Made by a program: the position numbers and the translations under genes. Positions 40,407-48,237 of a stretch of 64,000 nt of DNA are shown in pieces. Under the pieces are notes generated by a model. That model searched no databases. It was given only the letters and a program-made list of their open reading frames with translations, and was not told the DNA's origin. The stretch's first letter is position 1. Each line of letters starts with the position of its first letter. The DNA is from Hymenobacter artigasi (lineage in GTDB: Bacteria > Bacteroidota > Bacteroidia > Cytophagales > Hymenobacteraceae): assembly GCF_012275535.1 (NCBI RefSeq), contig NZ_JAAVTK010000005.1:186001-250000 (forward strand). The letters run 5' to 3'.

Positions 40407-41618
40407 TTACTTCCGCACGCCGAACTGGTAGCTGGTGGTGGAATGCAGCGTTTCGCCTGGTTTCAGCACGGTGCTGGGGAATTCAGCTTGGTTGGGCGAG
40501 TCGGGGAAGTGCTGGGTTTCGAGGCAGAAGCCCGCGTGCTTGCCGTACTGGGTGTTGCCTTTGCCCGTGAGCGTGCCGTCGAGAAAATTGCCGGTGTAGA
40601 ACTGGATGCCGGGCTGGTCGGTGGTAACATCCATGGTGCGGCCCGACGCGGGGTCGTACACGGTGGCGGCCAAATGCTGGCCGCTGGTTTGGTTCAGCAG
40701 CCAGTTGTGGTCGTAGCCGCCGGGCACCTGGGCAATCCGCTCGCCAATGGCGTGGGGCGTGATGAAGTCGAAGGGCGTACCGCGTACGGGGCGCAGCTCG
40801 CCGGTGGGTATCAGGCCGGCGTCCACCACGTTGTAGCGGTCGGCCGGAATGGTAACTTCATGGGCCATGATGTCCTTGCTGGTGCCGTGGCTCAGGTTGA
40901 AGTAGGCGTGGTTGGTCAGGTTCACCACCGTGGCCTTGTCGGTGGTGGCGGTGTAGTCAATTTTGAGGGCGTCGTCGTCGGTGAGGGTGTACACCACGGT
41001 CACGTTCAGGTTGCCGGGGTAGCCTTCTTCGCCGTCCTTGCTCAGGTACGTCAGCTTTAGGGTGGGGCCATCGGCCGAGGTGCCGGGCTCGGCGTTCCAG
41101 ACAACCTGGTCGAAGCCGATTTTGCCGCCGTGCAGCGTGTTTTCGCCGTTGTTGGTGACCAGCTGGTAGGTCTTGCCATCGAGCGTAAACCGGCCCTTGG
41201 CAATGCGGTTGCCGTAGCGCCCTATCAGCGCGCCGAAGTAAGGGGTCGACTTGCGGAAGGCCGCGCTCTGGTAGCCGCTCACGTCGTCGAAGCCGAGCAC
41301 CACCTCGCCCAGCTTACCGTTTTTATCGGGCACTTGCAGGCCCGTCACGGTGCCGCCAAAGTTGCTGATGGTGGCTTTCAGGCCGTGCGCATTCGTGAGT
41401 GTGAACAGCTTGACTTCGGTGCCATCGGTGGTTTTGCCAAAGGAGGCCGACGTGGGCATGCCCGCCGCAACGCCAGCACTGGCGGTGGCGGTGGAGTCGG
41501 AGGCCGTGTCAGCGGATTCGCTGGTTTTGGTGGTGGTGGTTTTCGATTCGCAGCTGGCCAGCAGCAGAGCGCCCGAGAGGCCCGCTGTCAGCAAGCTAAA
41601 GTGGTGGGGTTTAGACAT
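40407..41618 (-). CDS. lipoprotein aldose 1-epimerase
   Basis: 403 aa. The signal peptide ends in a lipobox (LLLASC, lipidated Cys23) followed by a ~30-residue Thr/Ser linker, so the enzyme is membrane-anchored outside the cytoplasm. The mutarotase fold has FGALIGRYGNRIAKGRF, LHGGKIGFDQVVW, the catalytic His in VVNLTNHAYFNLSH and the catalytic Glu in CLETQHFPDSPNQ. It interconverts alpha and beta anomers of sugars such as arabinose, xylose or galactose released by the neighbouring hydrolases. It is transcribed toward araB. Confidence 0.92.
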   Translation of the reverse strand: MSKPHHFSLLTAGLSGALLLASCESKTTTTKTSESADTASDSTATASAGVAAGMPTSASFGKTTDGTEVKLFTLTNAHGLKATISNFGGTVTGLQVPDKNGKLGEVVLGFDDVSGYQSAAFRKSTPYFGALIGRYGNRIAKGRFTLDGKTYQLVTNNGENTLHGGKIGFDQVVWNAEPGTSADGPTLKLTYLSKDGEEGYPGNLNVTVVYTLTDDDALKIDYTATTDKATVVNLTNHAYFNLSHGTSKDIMAHEVTIPADRYNVVDAGLIPTGELRPVRGTPFDFITPHAIGERIAQVPGGYDHNWLLNQTSGQHLAATVYDPASGRTMDVTTDQPGIQFYTGNFLDGTLTGKGNTQYGKHAGFCLETQHFPDSPNQAEFPSTVLKPGETLHSTTSYQFGVRK

Positions 41619-41659
41619 CGGAAAGTGAGTAAAGCAGAAAAAAATGGGAGGTAACGCGT

Positions 41660-42041
41660 TACAGCACCGGCAGCTTCTGGCTGAGCAGGCCCTGCCCCTT
41701 GTGCACCTGCACCAGGTAGATACCCGGAATCAGGCCGGTTTCCACGCTCAGGCGCGGCTGGCGGCCGGCAAACCGTTGGCGGAAGACGCGCTGGCGCTGT
41801 ATGTTAAAGATTTCAACTGTCACACCGGCGGCACCGGGCCCACGATAGAAGAGGGGTAGCTGATGCTGTCGAGCCGGCCGGTGGCCACGCCTGCTTTGGG
41901 CTGGTCGAAGCCGGCGGGCCCTTCCTTCACCGTGGGCTGCGCCAGCGCAGCATGAGTAGCCAGCAGGACAAGGCCGGCCAGCAGGGAAAGTTGTTTTCTC
42001 ATCAGTGGAATGGATTTATGAAGCGGTTTGGGGAATAACAC
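41660..42041 (-). pseudogene. decayed esterase gene fused to a type IX sorting-domain remnant
   Basis: 42041-41820 encodes a signal peptide (start probably ATG 42002, MRKQLSLLAGLVLLATHAAL) and about 30 residues (GPAGFDQPKAGVATGRLDSI) matching residues ~24-55 of the esterase at 53953-55881, then stops. Immediately after, in another frame, 41821-41660 encodes VTVEIFNIQRQRVFRQRFAG, a loop and GLIPGIYLVQVHKGQGLLSQ-KLPVL with a TAA: the C-terminal strands of a type A T9SS sorting domain. The middle of the gene is deleted and the frames no longer match. It shows that the lineage exported an enzyme of this kind by type IX secretion. Confidence 0.72.
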
Positions 42042-42147
42042 AGAACAGTCATGCTGAGCGCAGTCGAAGCATCTCTACCGCTTCGTTGCAACAGCATTGA
42101 GTGCTACTGCACGCGAGATGCTTCGACAAGCTCAGCATGACCGTTCT
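42042..42147. repeat. REPIN-like inverted repeat (family D1)
   Basis: Arms 42042-42076 and 42113-42147 with GTCATGCTGAGCGCAGTCGA and a partly diverged complement (GAGATGCTTCGACAAGCTCA). Between the GH3 gene and the decayed esterase gene. Confidence 0.88.
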
Positions 42148-42157
42148 TTCGGTTGCC

Positions 42158-44827
42158 TTAGTCAATCGTCTTAGTCGCGCCCGTCAGCAGCACGGTGGCT
42201 TGCTGCACGCGGCCGGCCTGCACCGCCGACGCCAGCGGCTGGCCGCCGCCCACGAATACCTGCACCTTTTCGGCCAGCTCCACTCGCCGGGCCTGCGCAT
42301 CGAGGCGCGAGAGCTGACGAGGCGTCAGGGTAAAGGTCACCGTCTTTTTCTCGCCGGCTTTCAGGCTCACGCGCCGGAAGCCTTCCAGGGCGTGCCGGGC
42401 CACGCGGCCGGTGGCGCCGGGGTGCCGCACGTAGAGCTGCACCACTTCGTCGCCGGCGCGCTGGCCGGTGTTCTGCACCTGCACGCTCACGCTGATAGGC
42501 TGGCCGGTCACAGGCTTCGAGAGCACCTTTAAGCTGCTGTACTGAAAGGTGGTGTAGCTCAGGCCGTGGCCGAAGGGATACAGCGGCTCGCCGGTGAAGT
42601 AGCGGTAGGTACGGCCGGCCATGCTGTAGTCGTCGAAGGCCGGCAGTTGGGTTTCCGACTTGTAGAACGTCACCGGCAGGCGACCAGCGGGGTTGTAGTC
42701 GCCAAAGAGCACGTCGGCCAAGGCCGTGCCGGCCGACTGCCCGCCGTACCAGGCCGTGAGCAGGGCCGGCAGGTGGGCCGCCTCCCAGGGCGTGGCCAAC
42801 GCGCTGCCCGACATCAGGGCCAGAATCACCGGTTTGCCGGAGCGGTGCAGCACCTTCAGCAGGTCGGTCTGCACCTGGGGCAGGCCGATGGTGGTGCGGT
42901 CGCCGCCCCTGAAGCCGGGCACTTTTACGTTCATCTCCTCCCCTTCCAGCTTGGGCGAAATGCCGCCGACGAACACGATGGCGTCGGCGTCCTTCACCTG
43001 GGCCAGGATGTTGACCGCGTTCATGGGCACCACCTTCGCGCCGGTGAATTTGAGGATGGTGCGGCGGTCAACCTGCAGGTATTCCAGGCGCAGGCGCAGC
43101 GGCTGGCCGGCCGTCACATCAAGGATGTGCTGCCTGGTGGAGAACCCGCGCCCGGCCCAGGCATCGATGACCAGCTTGTCGTCCACGAACAGGCGGTAGC
43201 CGTCGTCGCCCGAGATTTGCAGGGCCAACTCCTCGGTTTTGGCGGGCGTGAGTGTGGCCTGGTAGCGGGCCGAAAAGTTCTCTGCCAGCAGGCCGGGGGC
43301 CACCTCCATCTTCACGTTGGCGAGGTAGCGGTCGAGGGCCGTTTCCTGGCGGGTGGCCAAGGCCGGGCCCTCCAGGGTGATGCCCTTGAAGTACTCGGCC
43401 TGAAAGCCTGGCTGGCCGTTATAGGCCAGCTGCTTGCCCAGGTCGAGCGGTTCGTACACCACGTTGCTGGCGTAGTCCACGCCCTGAATGTAAACCACTT
43501 CCGTGCCCGGCCCCACCTTGGCGCGGATGCCTTCGAGCGGCGTCACGATGTCGGTGGGAAAGCCGTTGTAGTTGCCCAGCTGCACGCTTTCGTTGTCGGC
43601 GTTGGGGCCGAGTACGGCGATTTTGCGCAGGTTTTTGCGCAGCGGCAGGGTGTTCTTCTCGTTCTTGAGCAGCACTACCGACTCGCGGGCCATGCGCAGG
43701 GCGTGGGCCTGGTGAGGGGAGCTTTCCACCACGCTCAGCGGGATTTGGGCGTATTTCACGCGCTCCACCGGGTCGAACATGCCCAGCTGAAACCGGATTT
43801 TATAGAGCCGCTTCACCGACACGTCGAGCTGCTTTTCGGTGATGAGCCCTTTCTGCACCGATTCGAGCAGCGAGTTGTAGGTGAAGAGCTTGCCCGTGGC
43901 GCACTCAATATCAGTGCCGTGCAGCACGGCATTGGCGGCGGCGGTGGCCGCGTCGGGGTCGGTTTTATGGTGCTGCCAGAAGTCGTTGATGCCATCGCAG
44001 TCAGAGGTCACGTAGCCCTTGAACTGCCACTGCTTGTAGAGAATGTCGTTCATCAGCTTGTCGCTGCCGCAGCAGGGCTGGCCGGCGTAGGCGTTGTAGG
44101 CGCACATCACGCCGGCTACTTTGGCGTCCACAATCAGGTCGCGGAAGGCGGGCAGGTAGGTGTCCCACAGGTCGTAGTCGCTGATTTGGGCGTTGTACTC
44201 GTGGCGCGACGACTCGGGGCCGCTGTGCACGGCGAAGTGCTTGGCGCAGGCCGTTATTTTCAAATACTTTAGGTCGTCGCCCTGGAAGCCCCGCACCAGC
44301 GCCGAGCCCAACTGGCCGGTCAGGTAGGGGTCTTCGCCGTAGGTTTCCTGGCCCCGGCCCCAGCGCGGGTCGCGGAAGATGTTGATGTTGGGCGTCCAGA
44401 ACGTGAGGCCCTGGTAGATGCCGCGCTCGCCGCGCCGCACGTATTCCTGGTGCACGGCCCGCGCCTCGTCGGACGTCATGGTGGCCATGGTCAGCATGGC
44501 ATCCTTATCGAAGGTAGCGGCCATGCCGATGGCCTGCGGGAATACGGTGGTTTTCAGGCCGGTGCGGGCCACGCCGTGCAGGGCCTCGTTCCACCAATTG
44601 TAGGCCGGAATGCCCAGCCGGTCGATGGCCGGCGAGGCGTTGAGCATCTGCGACACCTTTTCGGGTAGCGTGAGGCGGCCCACTAGGTCATCAACGCGCT
44701 GGTCGACGGGCAGGTCGGGGTTCTGGAACGGGAACTCGGCGGCCGGGCGCGGGGCCGGGGCCACGGGCGGCGCTTGGGCCCCGGTGGTGAGCAGGAACAG
44801 GCCGAGTAAAGCAGTAGCAAGTTTCAT
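42158..44827 (-). CDS. glycoside hydrolase family 3 (beta-xylosidase/beta-glucosidase) with PA14 domain
   Basis: 889 aa with a signal peptide (LATALLGLFLLTTGAQAPP). GH3 N-terminal barrel: NWWNEALHGVAR, TFWTPNINIFRDPRWGRGQE, KHFAVHSGPESSRH and the nucleophile Asp276 in YVTSDCDGINDF. A PA14-like insert lies at ~455-600 (PGFQAEYFKG; ISGDDGYRLFVDDKLVIDAW), then the second GH3 domain and an FN3-like C-terminus (FGHGLSYTTFQYSSL; AGDEVVQLYVRH). The WWNEALHG text and neighbours favour xylosidase activity on xylo-oligosaccharides in the periplasm; glucosidase or arabinosidase activity is also possible. Confidence 0.93.
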   Translation of the reverse strand: MKLATALLGLFLLTTGAQAPPVAPAPRPAAEFPFQNPDLPVDQRVDDLVGRLTLPEKVSQMLNASPAIDRLGIPAYNWWNEALHGVARTGLKTTVFPQAIGMAATFDKDAMLTMATMTSDEARAVHQEYVRRGERGIYQGLTFWTPNINIFRDPRWGRGQETYGEDPYLTGQLGSALVRGFQGDDLKYLKITACAKHFAVHSGPESSRHEYNAQISDYDLWDTYLPAFRDLIVDAKVAGVMCAYNAYAGQPCCGSDKLMNDILYKQWQFKGYVTSDCDGINDFWQHHKTDPDAATAAANAVLHGTDIECATGKLFTYNSLLESVQKGLITEKQLDVSVKRLYKIRFQLGMFDPVERVKYAQIPLSVVESSPHQAHALRMARESVVLLKNEKNTLPLRKNLRKIAVLGPNADNESVQLGNYNGFPTDIVTPLEGIRAKVGPGTEVVYIQGVDYASNVVYEPLDLGKQLAYNGQPGFQAEYFKGITLEGPALATRQETALDRYLANVKMEVAPGLLAENFSARYQATLTPAKTEELALQISGDDGYRLFVDDKLVIDAWAGRGFSTRQHILDVTAGQPLRLRLEYLQVDRRTILKFTGAKVVPMNAVNILAQVKDADAIVFVGGISPKLEGEEMNVKVPGFRGGDRTTIGLPQVQTDLLKVLHRSGKPVILALMSGSALATPWEAAHLPALLTAWYGGQSAGTALADVLFGDYNPAGRLPVTFYKSETQLPAFDDYSMAGRTYRYFTGEPLYPFGHGLSYTTFQYSSLKVLSKPVTGQPISVSVQVQNTGQRAGDEVVQLYVRHPGATGRVARHALEGFRRVSLKAGEKKTVTFTLTPRQLSRLDAQARRVELAEKVQVFVGGGQPLASAVQAGRVQQATVLLTGATKTID

Positions 44828-44876
44828 AAAGGGGGATTCAATCAGTTTTTAAAGCATTTGCATGGGCAATCTGAAC

Positions 44877-44964
44877 TGTAGGGGCGGGGCCTTCCCCCGC
44901 CCGTCGTTCGCGCCGTTGCAACGATTCCGTTCAACGAAGGGCGGGGGCAGGCCCCGCCCCTACA
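44877..44964. repeat. GC-rich REP-like inverted doublet (family H)
   Basis: Arms 44877-44902 and 44939-44964 (26 nt, one mismatch), each TGTAG followed by GGGCGGGGC-CTT-CCCCCGCCC-type palindrome. Between the GH43 and GH3 genes. Confidence 0.92.
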
Positions 44965-44968
44965 TCGT

Positions 44969-46312
44969 TCACTCAAACCGCACCCAGTCCACCTCCACGG
45001 CCGCCCCGAACTTCGGCGCCACGTACAGCGCGTGGGTGCCCGGTCGGAATGCGGTTACCGGCATCTTCACGTCCTGCCAGGCGCCGCCCTTCGGCAGGGT
45101 GACCTCCGCCACCACCGGTCCCGTCGCGTTATCGAGGCGGATTTGCAGGGTGGCCCCGGTTGCGGAAGCGCCCCGCAGCACCACGGCTTTCGGCTTTTGC
45201 GCCCCAAACGACACCCCATTGTACTGCACCCAGCCGCCGGTGCCGAACACGGTTTTCCAGCCCCCAAAGGTGTTGGCCGTGTCCAGGAAGGCGATGGCGG
45301 CACCCTGGGTGCTCAGGCGACTGTAGCGGTCGAGCTGGATTTTCTGCCGGGCGTCGGTCAGCCCCACGCCGCGCAGGGTGGGCGTCACCTTCCGAATGGA
45401 GCCATCGGGGGAAAAGGACAGGCTATCGAGCCGAATCGAGCGGTTCTTGTCGAATTTCGGCGACAAGTCATTGCTATGGTAAAACAGGTACCACTGGTTT
45501 TTGAACGTGATGATGGATTGGTGATTGGTCCAGCAGCCCGTCGGCGACTCATCCATAATCACCCCGCGCACCGTGAACGGGCCCAACGGCGAGGTGCTGG
45601 TGGCGTATTCGAGCCGCTCGGTCTTATTGGCGACGTGCGGGTAAGTCAGGTAATAGATTCCCTTCCGCTCAAACACGTACGGCCCTTCCTTCAACCTCTT
45701 GGTGGGCAGCTCGCCCAGGGTTTTGGGGGCCTCGGCTAACTCCAGCATGTTGGGCTTCAGCTTCGCCCCGTAGATATTGCCCTGCGACCAGTACAGATAA
45801 GCCCGGCCGTCCTTATCCATAAACACGTTGGGGTCGATGCCGCGCACGTCGGCAATGGGCTGGGGCTGGGGCACGAACGGGCCGGTGGGCTTATCGGCCA
45901 CGGCCACGCCGATGCGGAAGCCCCGGCCGCCAGTGGTATCCTGGGGGGTAGCGGGGAAGTAGAAATAGTATTTGCCGTTGCGCAGCACGCAGTCGGGTGC
46001 CCACATGGCGTAGCTATCGGGCTTCACCCAGGGCACCTTGTTTTGGGTGACGATGACGCCGTGGTCGGTCCAGTCGGTGAGGTTGGCGGAGGAAAAGGCG
46101 TGGTAGTCCTCCATCACAAACCAGCCGGCGCGCCCGTGGCCCGGGGTGGCCCGAATGTCGTGCGAGGGGTAAACGTACACCCGGTCGCCGAACACCCGCG
46201 CCGTAGGGTCGGCAGTGAACTGGTTGGTGATGAGTGGATTTTGGGCGCGGGCGGGCTGGAGTCCAAGCAGGACCAGCGCGGGTATGAGCCAGGTTTTTAC
46301 GGTTTGGGTCAT
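44969..46312 (-). CDS. glycoside hydrolase family 43 with C-terminal CBM6-like domain
   Basis: 447 aa from ATG 46312 (MTQTVKTWLIPALVLLGLQP, a signal peptide ending ARAQ). The five-bladed propeller residues are present: base Asp35 in FTADPTARVF, pKa Asp160 in RGIDPNVFMD, acid Glu209 in RLKEGPYVFERKG. The last ~130 residues look like a CBM6 beta-sandwich (ATLQIRLDNATGPVVAEVTL; FRPGTHALYVAPKFGAAVEV). GH43 enzymes with this layout are arabinofuranosidases, xylosidases or galactosidases acting on xylan or arabinan. Transcribed from the adjacent GH43 gene through a family E repeat. Confidence 0.92.
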   Translation of the reverse strand: MTQTVKTWLIPALVLLGLQPARAQNPLITNQFTADPTARVFGDRVYVYPSHDIRATPGHGRAGWFVMEDYHAFSSANLTDWTDHGVIVTQNKVPWVKPDSYAMWAPDCVLRNGKYYFYFPATPQDTTGGRGFRIGVAVADKPTGPFVPQPQPIADVRGIDPNVFMDKDGRAYLYWSQGNIYGAKLKPNMLELAEAPKTLGELPTKRLKEGPYVFERKGIYYLTYPHVANKTERLEYATSTSPLGPFTVRGVIMDESPTGCWTNHQSIITFKNQWYLFYHSNDLSPKFDKNRSIRLDSLSFSPDGSIRKVTPTLRGVGLTDARQKIQLDRYSRLSTQGAAIAFLDTANTFGGWKTVFGTGGWVQYNGVSFGAQKPKAVVLRGASATGATLQIRLDNATGPVVAEVTLPKGGAWQDVKMPVTAFRPGTHALYVAPKFGAAVEVDWVRFE

Positions 46313-46365
46313 GGAGAGCAAGGATATGCGGGCAGGATGTTCTGTCTCGATTGAGTGCTGGCTGG

Positions 46366-46570
46366 TCGCCCTCCGAAAACCTCACCCCCTGACCCCCTCT
46401 CCAAAAAAGAGGGGGCACCGGTTCGGGAAGACGATTCTGGTAGCATGCGCTTTAGCTTGTGCGGAGTCCGACCGAATTTTTCAATCAAGCAAAATCATGT
46501 TTTATCGGGCATTTCCGGTGCCCCCTCTTTTTTGGAGAGGGAGTCAGGGGGTGAGGTTTTTGGAGGGCGA
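46366..46570. repeat. long inverted repeat (family E)
   Basis: Arms 46366-46421 and 46515-46570 (56 nt, two mismatches) around a 93-base spacer, with CTCACCCCCTGACCCCCTCT and a small palindrome CCCCCTCT...AGAGGGGG in each arm. It fills the gap between two GH43 genes. Confidence 0.94.
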
Positions 46571-46578
46571 CAAGACCA

Positions 46579-48138
46579 TTATTCAATCCGGAAGTAGTCG
46601 AAATCGGCGTACCCGCCCACCGACTCGGTGGCGTAGGTGAACAGGCTGAAGCGGTAGCCCATGAAGTGGGGCAGCGTGTAAGCCATTTTCAGCGGGCCGC
46701 CCACCGGCTGCCACGCCTTGCCATCGAGGCTGTAGAAGAAGGTGGCCACATCCTTCCGGTCCTGAAAATCGCAGGCTATTTTGAAGTACACTTTGTCCTG
46801 CGTCAGCGGCAGGCGCTGCAGCTCCACGGGCTTTTCCGACTCGGCGCTGACCATCACGATGGCCTTGGCGCCGTTGCGCATCTGCACGCCCACCAAGCCG
46901 TAGCGCCGCTGCAAGACCCCGAGGCCGGCAAAGTCCCCGTCCTTCAAGTGGGCCACATCAATAGCCGTGGTGCCAGTGCAGGCCGGGCCGATGGTGCGCT
47001 GGGTGAGCGTGTTGCGGACCAGCACAAACGACGTATCGACGCGGCCGGTTTTCAGGCGCAGGTAGCCCTTGCACTCGGTCACGGACCAGAATTTGTTATC
47101 GGGGTTGTGGTTCCACTGCCAGACCAGCGGGAGCGCCGGCTCGCCCGCCCGGCGCGTGAATTCATCCGAGGCCACGATGCCCGGAATGAGGGAGGTGTTT
47201 GCCGGCAGCGGCAGCGTCTCGGGAACCTTACCAGCTGGATTGCCCAGCACCGGCCAGCCGTCGGCCCACTGCACCGGCACCAGGTACGGGATGCGGCCCA
47301 CGGCCCCGTTGTCGCGGAATAGGTAGGCGTACCACTTGCCGTCGGGCGTGTCGATGAGGCCGCCTTGGGCCACGCCGAGGTCCTGCAGGGCCACCCGGCC
47401 CTCGTAGGGGCCGGTGATTTTATCGGCCCGGTGCATCAGCACGGTGCGCATGCCGTTTTTGGGCCACACGATGTTGAACAGGTAGTACTTGCCGTTGACC
47501 TTGAAGAGCTGCGAGCCCTCGGCCACCAGATTGATATTGGGCCCGGCCGGGGCGCTGGCATTCTCGATGATGACCTGCGAGCTGGTGCCCGGCTTCAGAC
47601 TCGACGCATCGGCCGTGAGCTCGGCCAGCTGCAGCTTGCCCGAGCCATACACCATGTACACGCGGCCATCGTCGTCGAAAAACAGGGAATGGTCGTGCAG
47701 GCTGGGGCGGAAGGAAACGGCTTTCCAGGGCCCTTTTTCGATGTTTTTGGTGGAATAGACGTGGGTGCGGCCGGAGGTCTGGGCGAAGGTGCTCACGTAG
47801 TAGGCACCCTGGTGATAGCGCAGGCTGCTGGCCCAGGAGCCCCGACCGTAGGTGCTTTTGCCGTTAGCTAGGGTCATGGCGTCCACGCTGGTCAGGGTGT
47901 CGTAGGCGTAGCTCACTAGCTTCCAGTTCACCAAATCCGTCGATTTCATGATGGGCACGCCAGGGCTCAGGTGCATGGTCGTGCTGCTCATGTAGTACGT
48001 TTTGCCCACCCGAATCATGGCCATATCCGGCACGTCGGCATAGATGAGGGGATTGTGAGCCGTCGGGGCCTGGGCCCGCGCAGCCGGCCCAGGCCCCGAC
48101 AGACTCAGCCCGGCCAGCAGCAGCAAGAATATCTTCAT
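46579..48138 (-). CDS. glycoside hydrolase family 43 with C-terminal beta-sandwich
   Basis: 519 aa from ATG 48138, which starts a signal peptide (MKIFLLLLAGLSLSGPGPAA). The propeller has NPLIYADVPDMAMIRVGKTY (base Asp38), Asp149 in SLHDHSLFFDDDGR and Glu207 in LVAEGSQLFKVNGKYY. The C-terminal ~200 residues form a concanavalin-like domain (LPLVWQWNHNPDNKFWSVTE; FFYSLDGKAWQPVGG; FMGYRFSLFTYATESVGGYA) as in GH43_12-type and other beta-xylosidase/arabinofuranosidase subfamilies. Likely removes arabinose or xylose from oligosaccharides. It follows the GH67 gene at 99 bp. Confidence 0.92.
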   Translation of the reverse strand: MKIFLLLLAGLSLSGPGPAARAQAPTAHNPLIYADVPDMAMIRVGKTYYMSSTTMHLSPGVPIMKSTDLVNWKLVSYAYDTLTSVDAMTLANGKSTYGRGSWASSLRYHQGAYYVSTFAQTSGRTHVYSTKNIEKGPWKAVSFRPSLHDHSLFFDDDGRVYMVYGSGKLQLAELTADASSLKPGTSSQVIIENASAPAGPNINLVAEGSQLFKVNGKYYLFNIVWPKNGMRTVLMHRADKITGPYEGRVALQDLGVAQGGLIDTPDGKWYAYLFRDNGAVGRIPYLVPVQWADGWPVLGNPAGKVPETLPLPANTSLIPGIVASDEFTRRAGEPALPLVWQWNHNPDNKFWSVTECKGYLRLKTGRVDTSFVLVRNTLTQRTIGPACTGTTAIDVAHLKDGDFAGLGVLQRRYGLVGVQMRNGAKAIVMVSAESEKPVELQRLPLTQDKVYFKIACDFQDRKDVATFFYSLDGKAWQPVGGPLKMAYTLPHFMGYRFSLFTYATESVGGYADFDYFRIE

Positions 48139-48237
48139 GGTTAACAGTGGTAGTTGGGGCATTTGAACCTGGTTAGGCCCGGCTAAATGGGCTCGAGCTC
48201 CTTCACGGGCAAGCCGGACACGGCCAGGGCAAAGGGG

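Noticed and set aside
42566..44272. Open frame of 568 codons opposite the GH3 gene
   Set aside because: Same kind of antisense shadow; the GH3 motifs are on the minus strand.
46366..46570. Family E repeat considered as a classical terminator
   Set aside because: It has no T run at a stem end in the direction of transcription and its arms are 56 nt with a 93-base spacer, far beyond a terminator.
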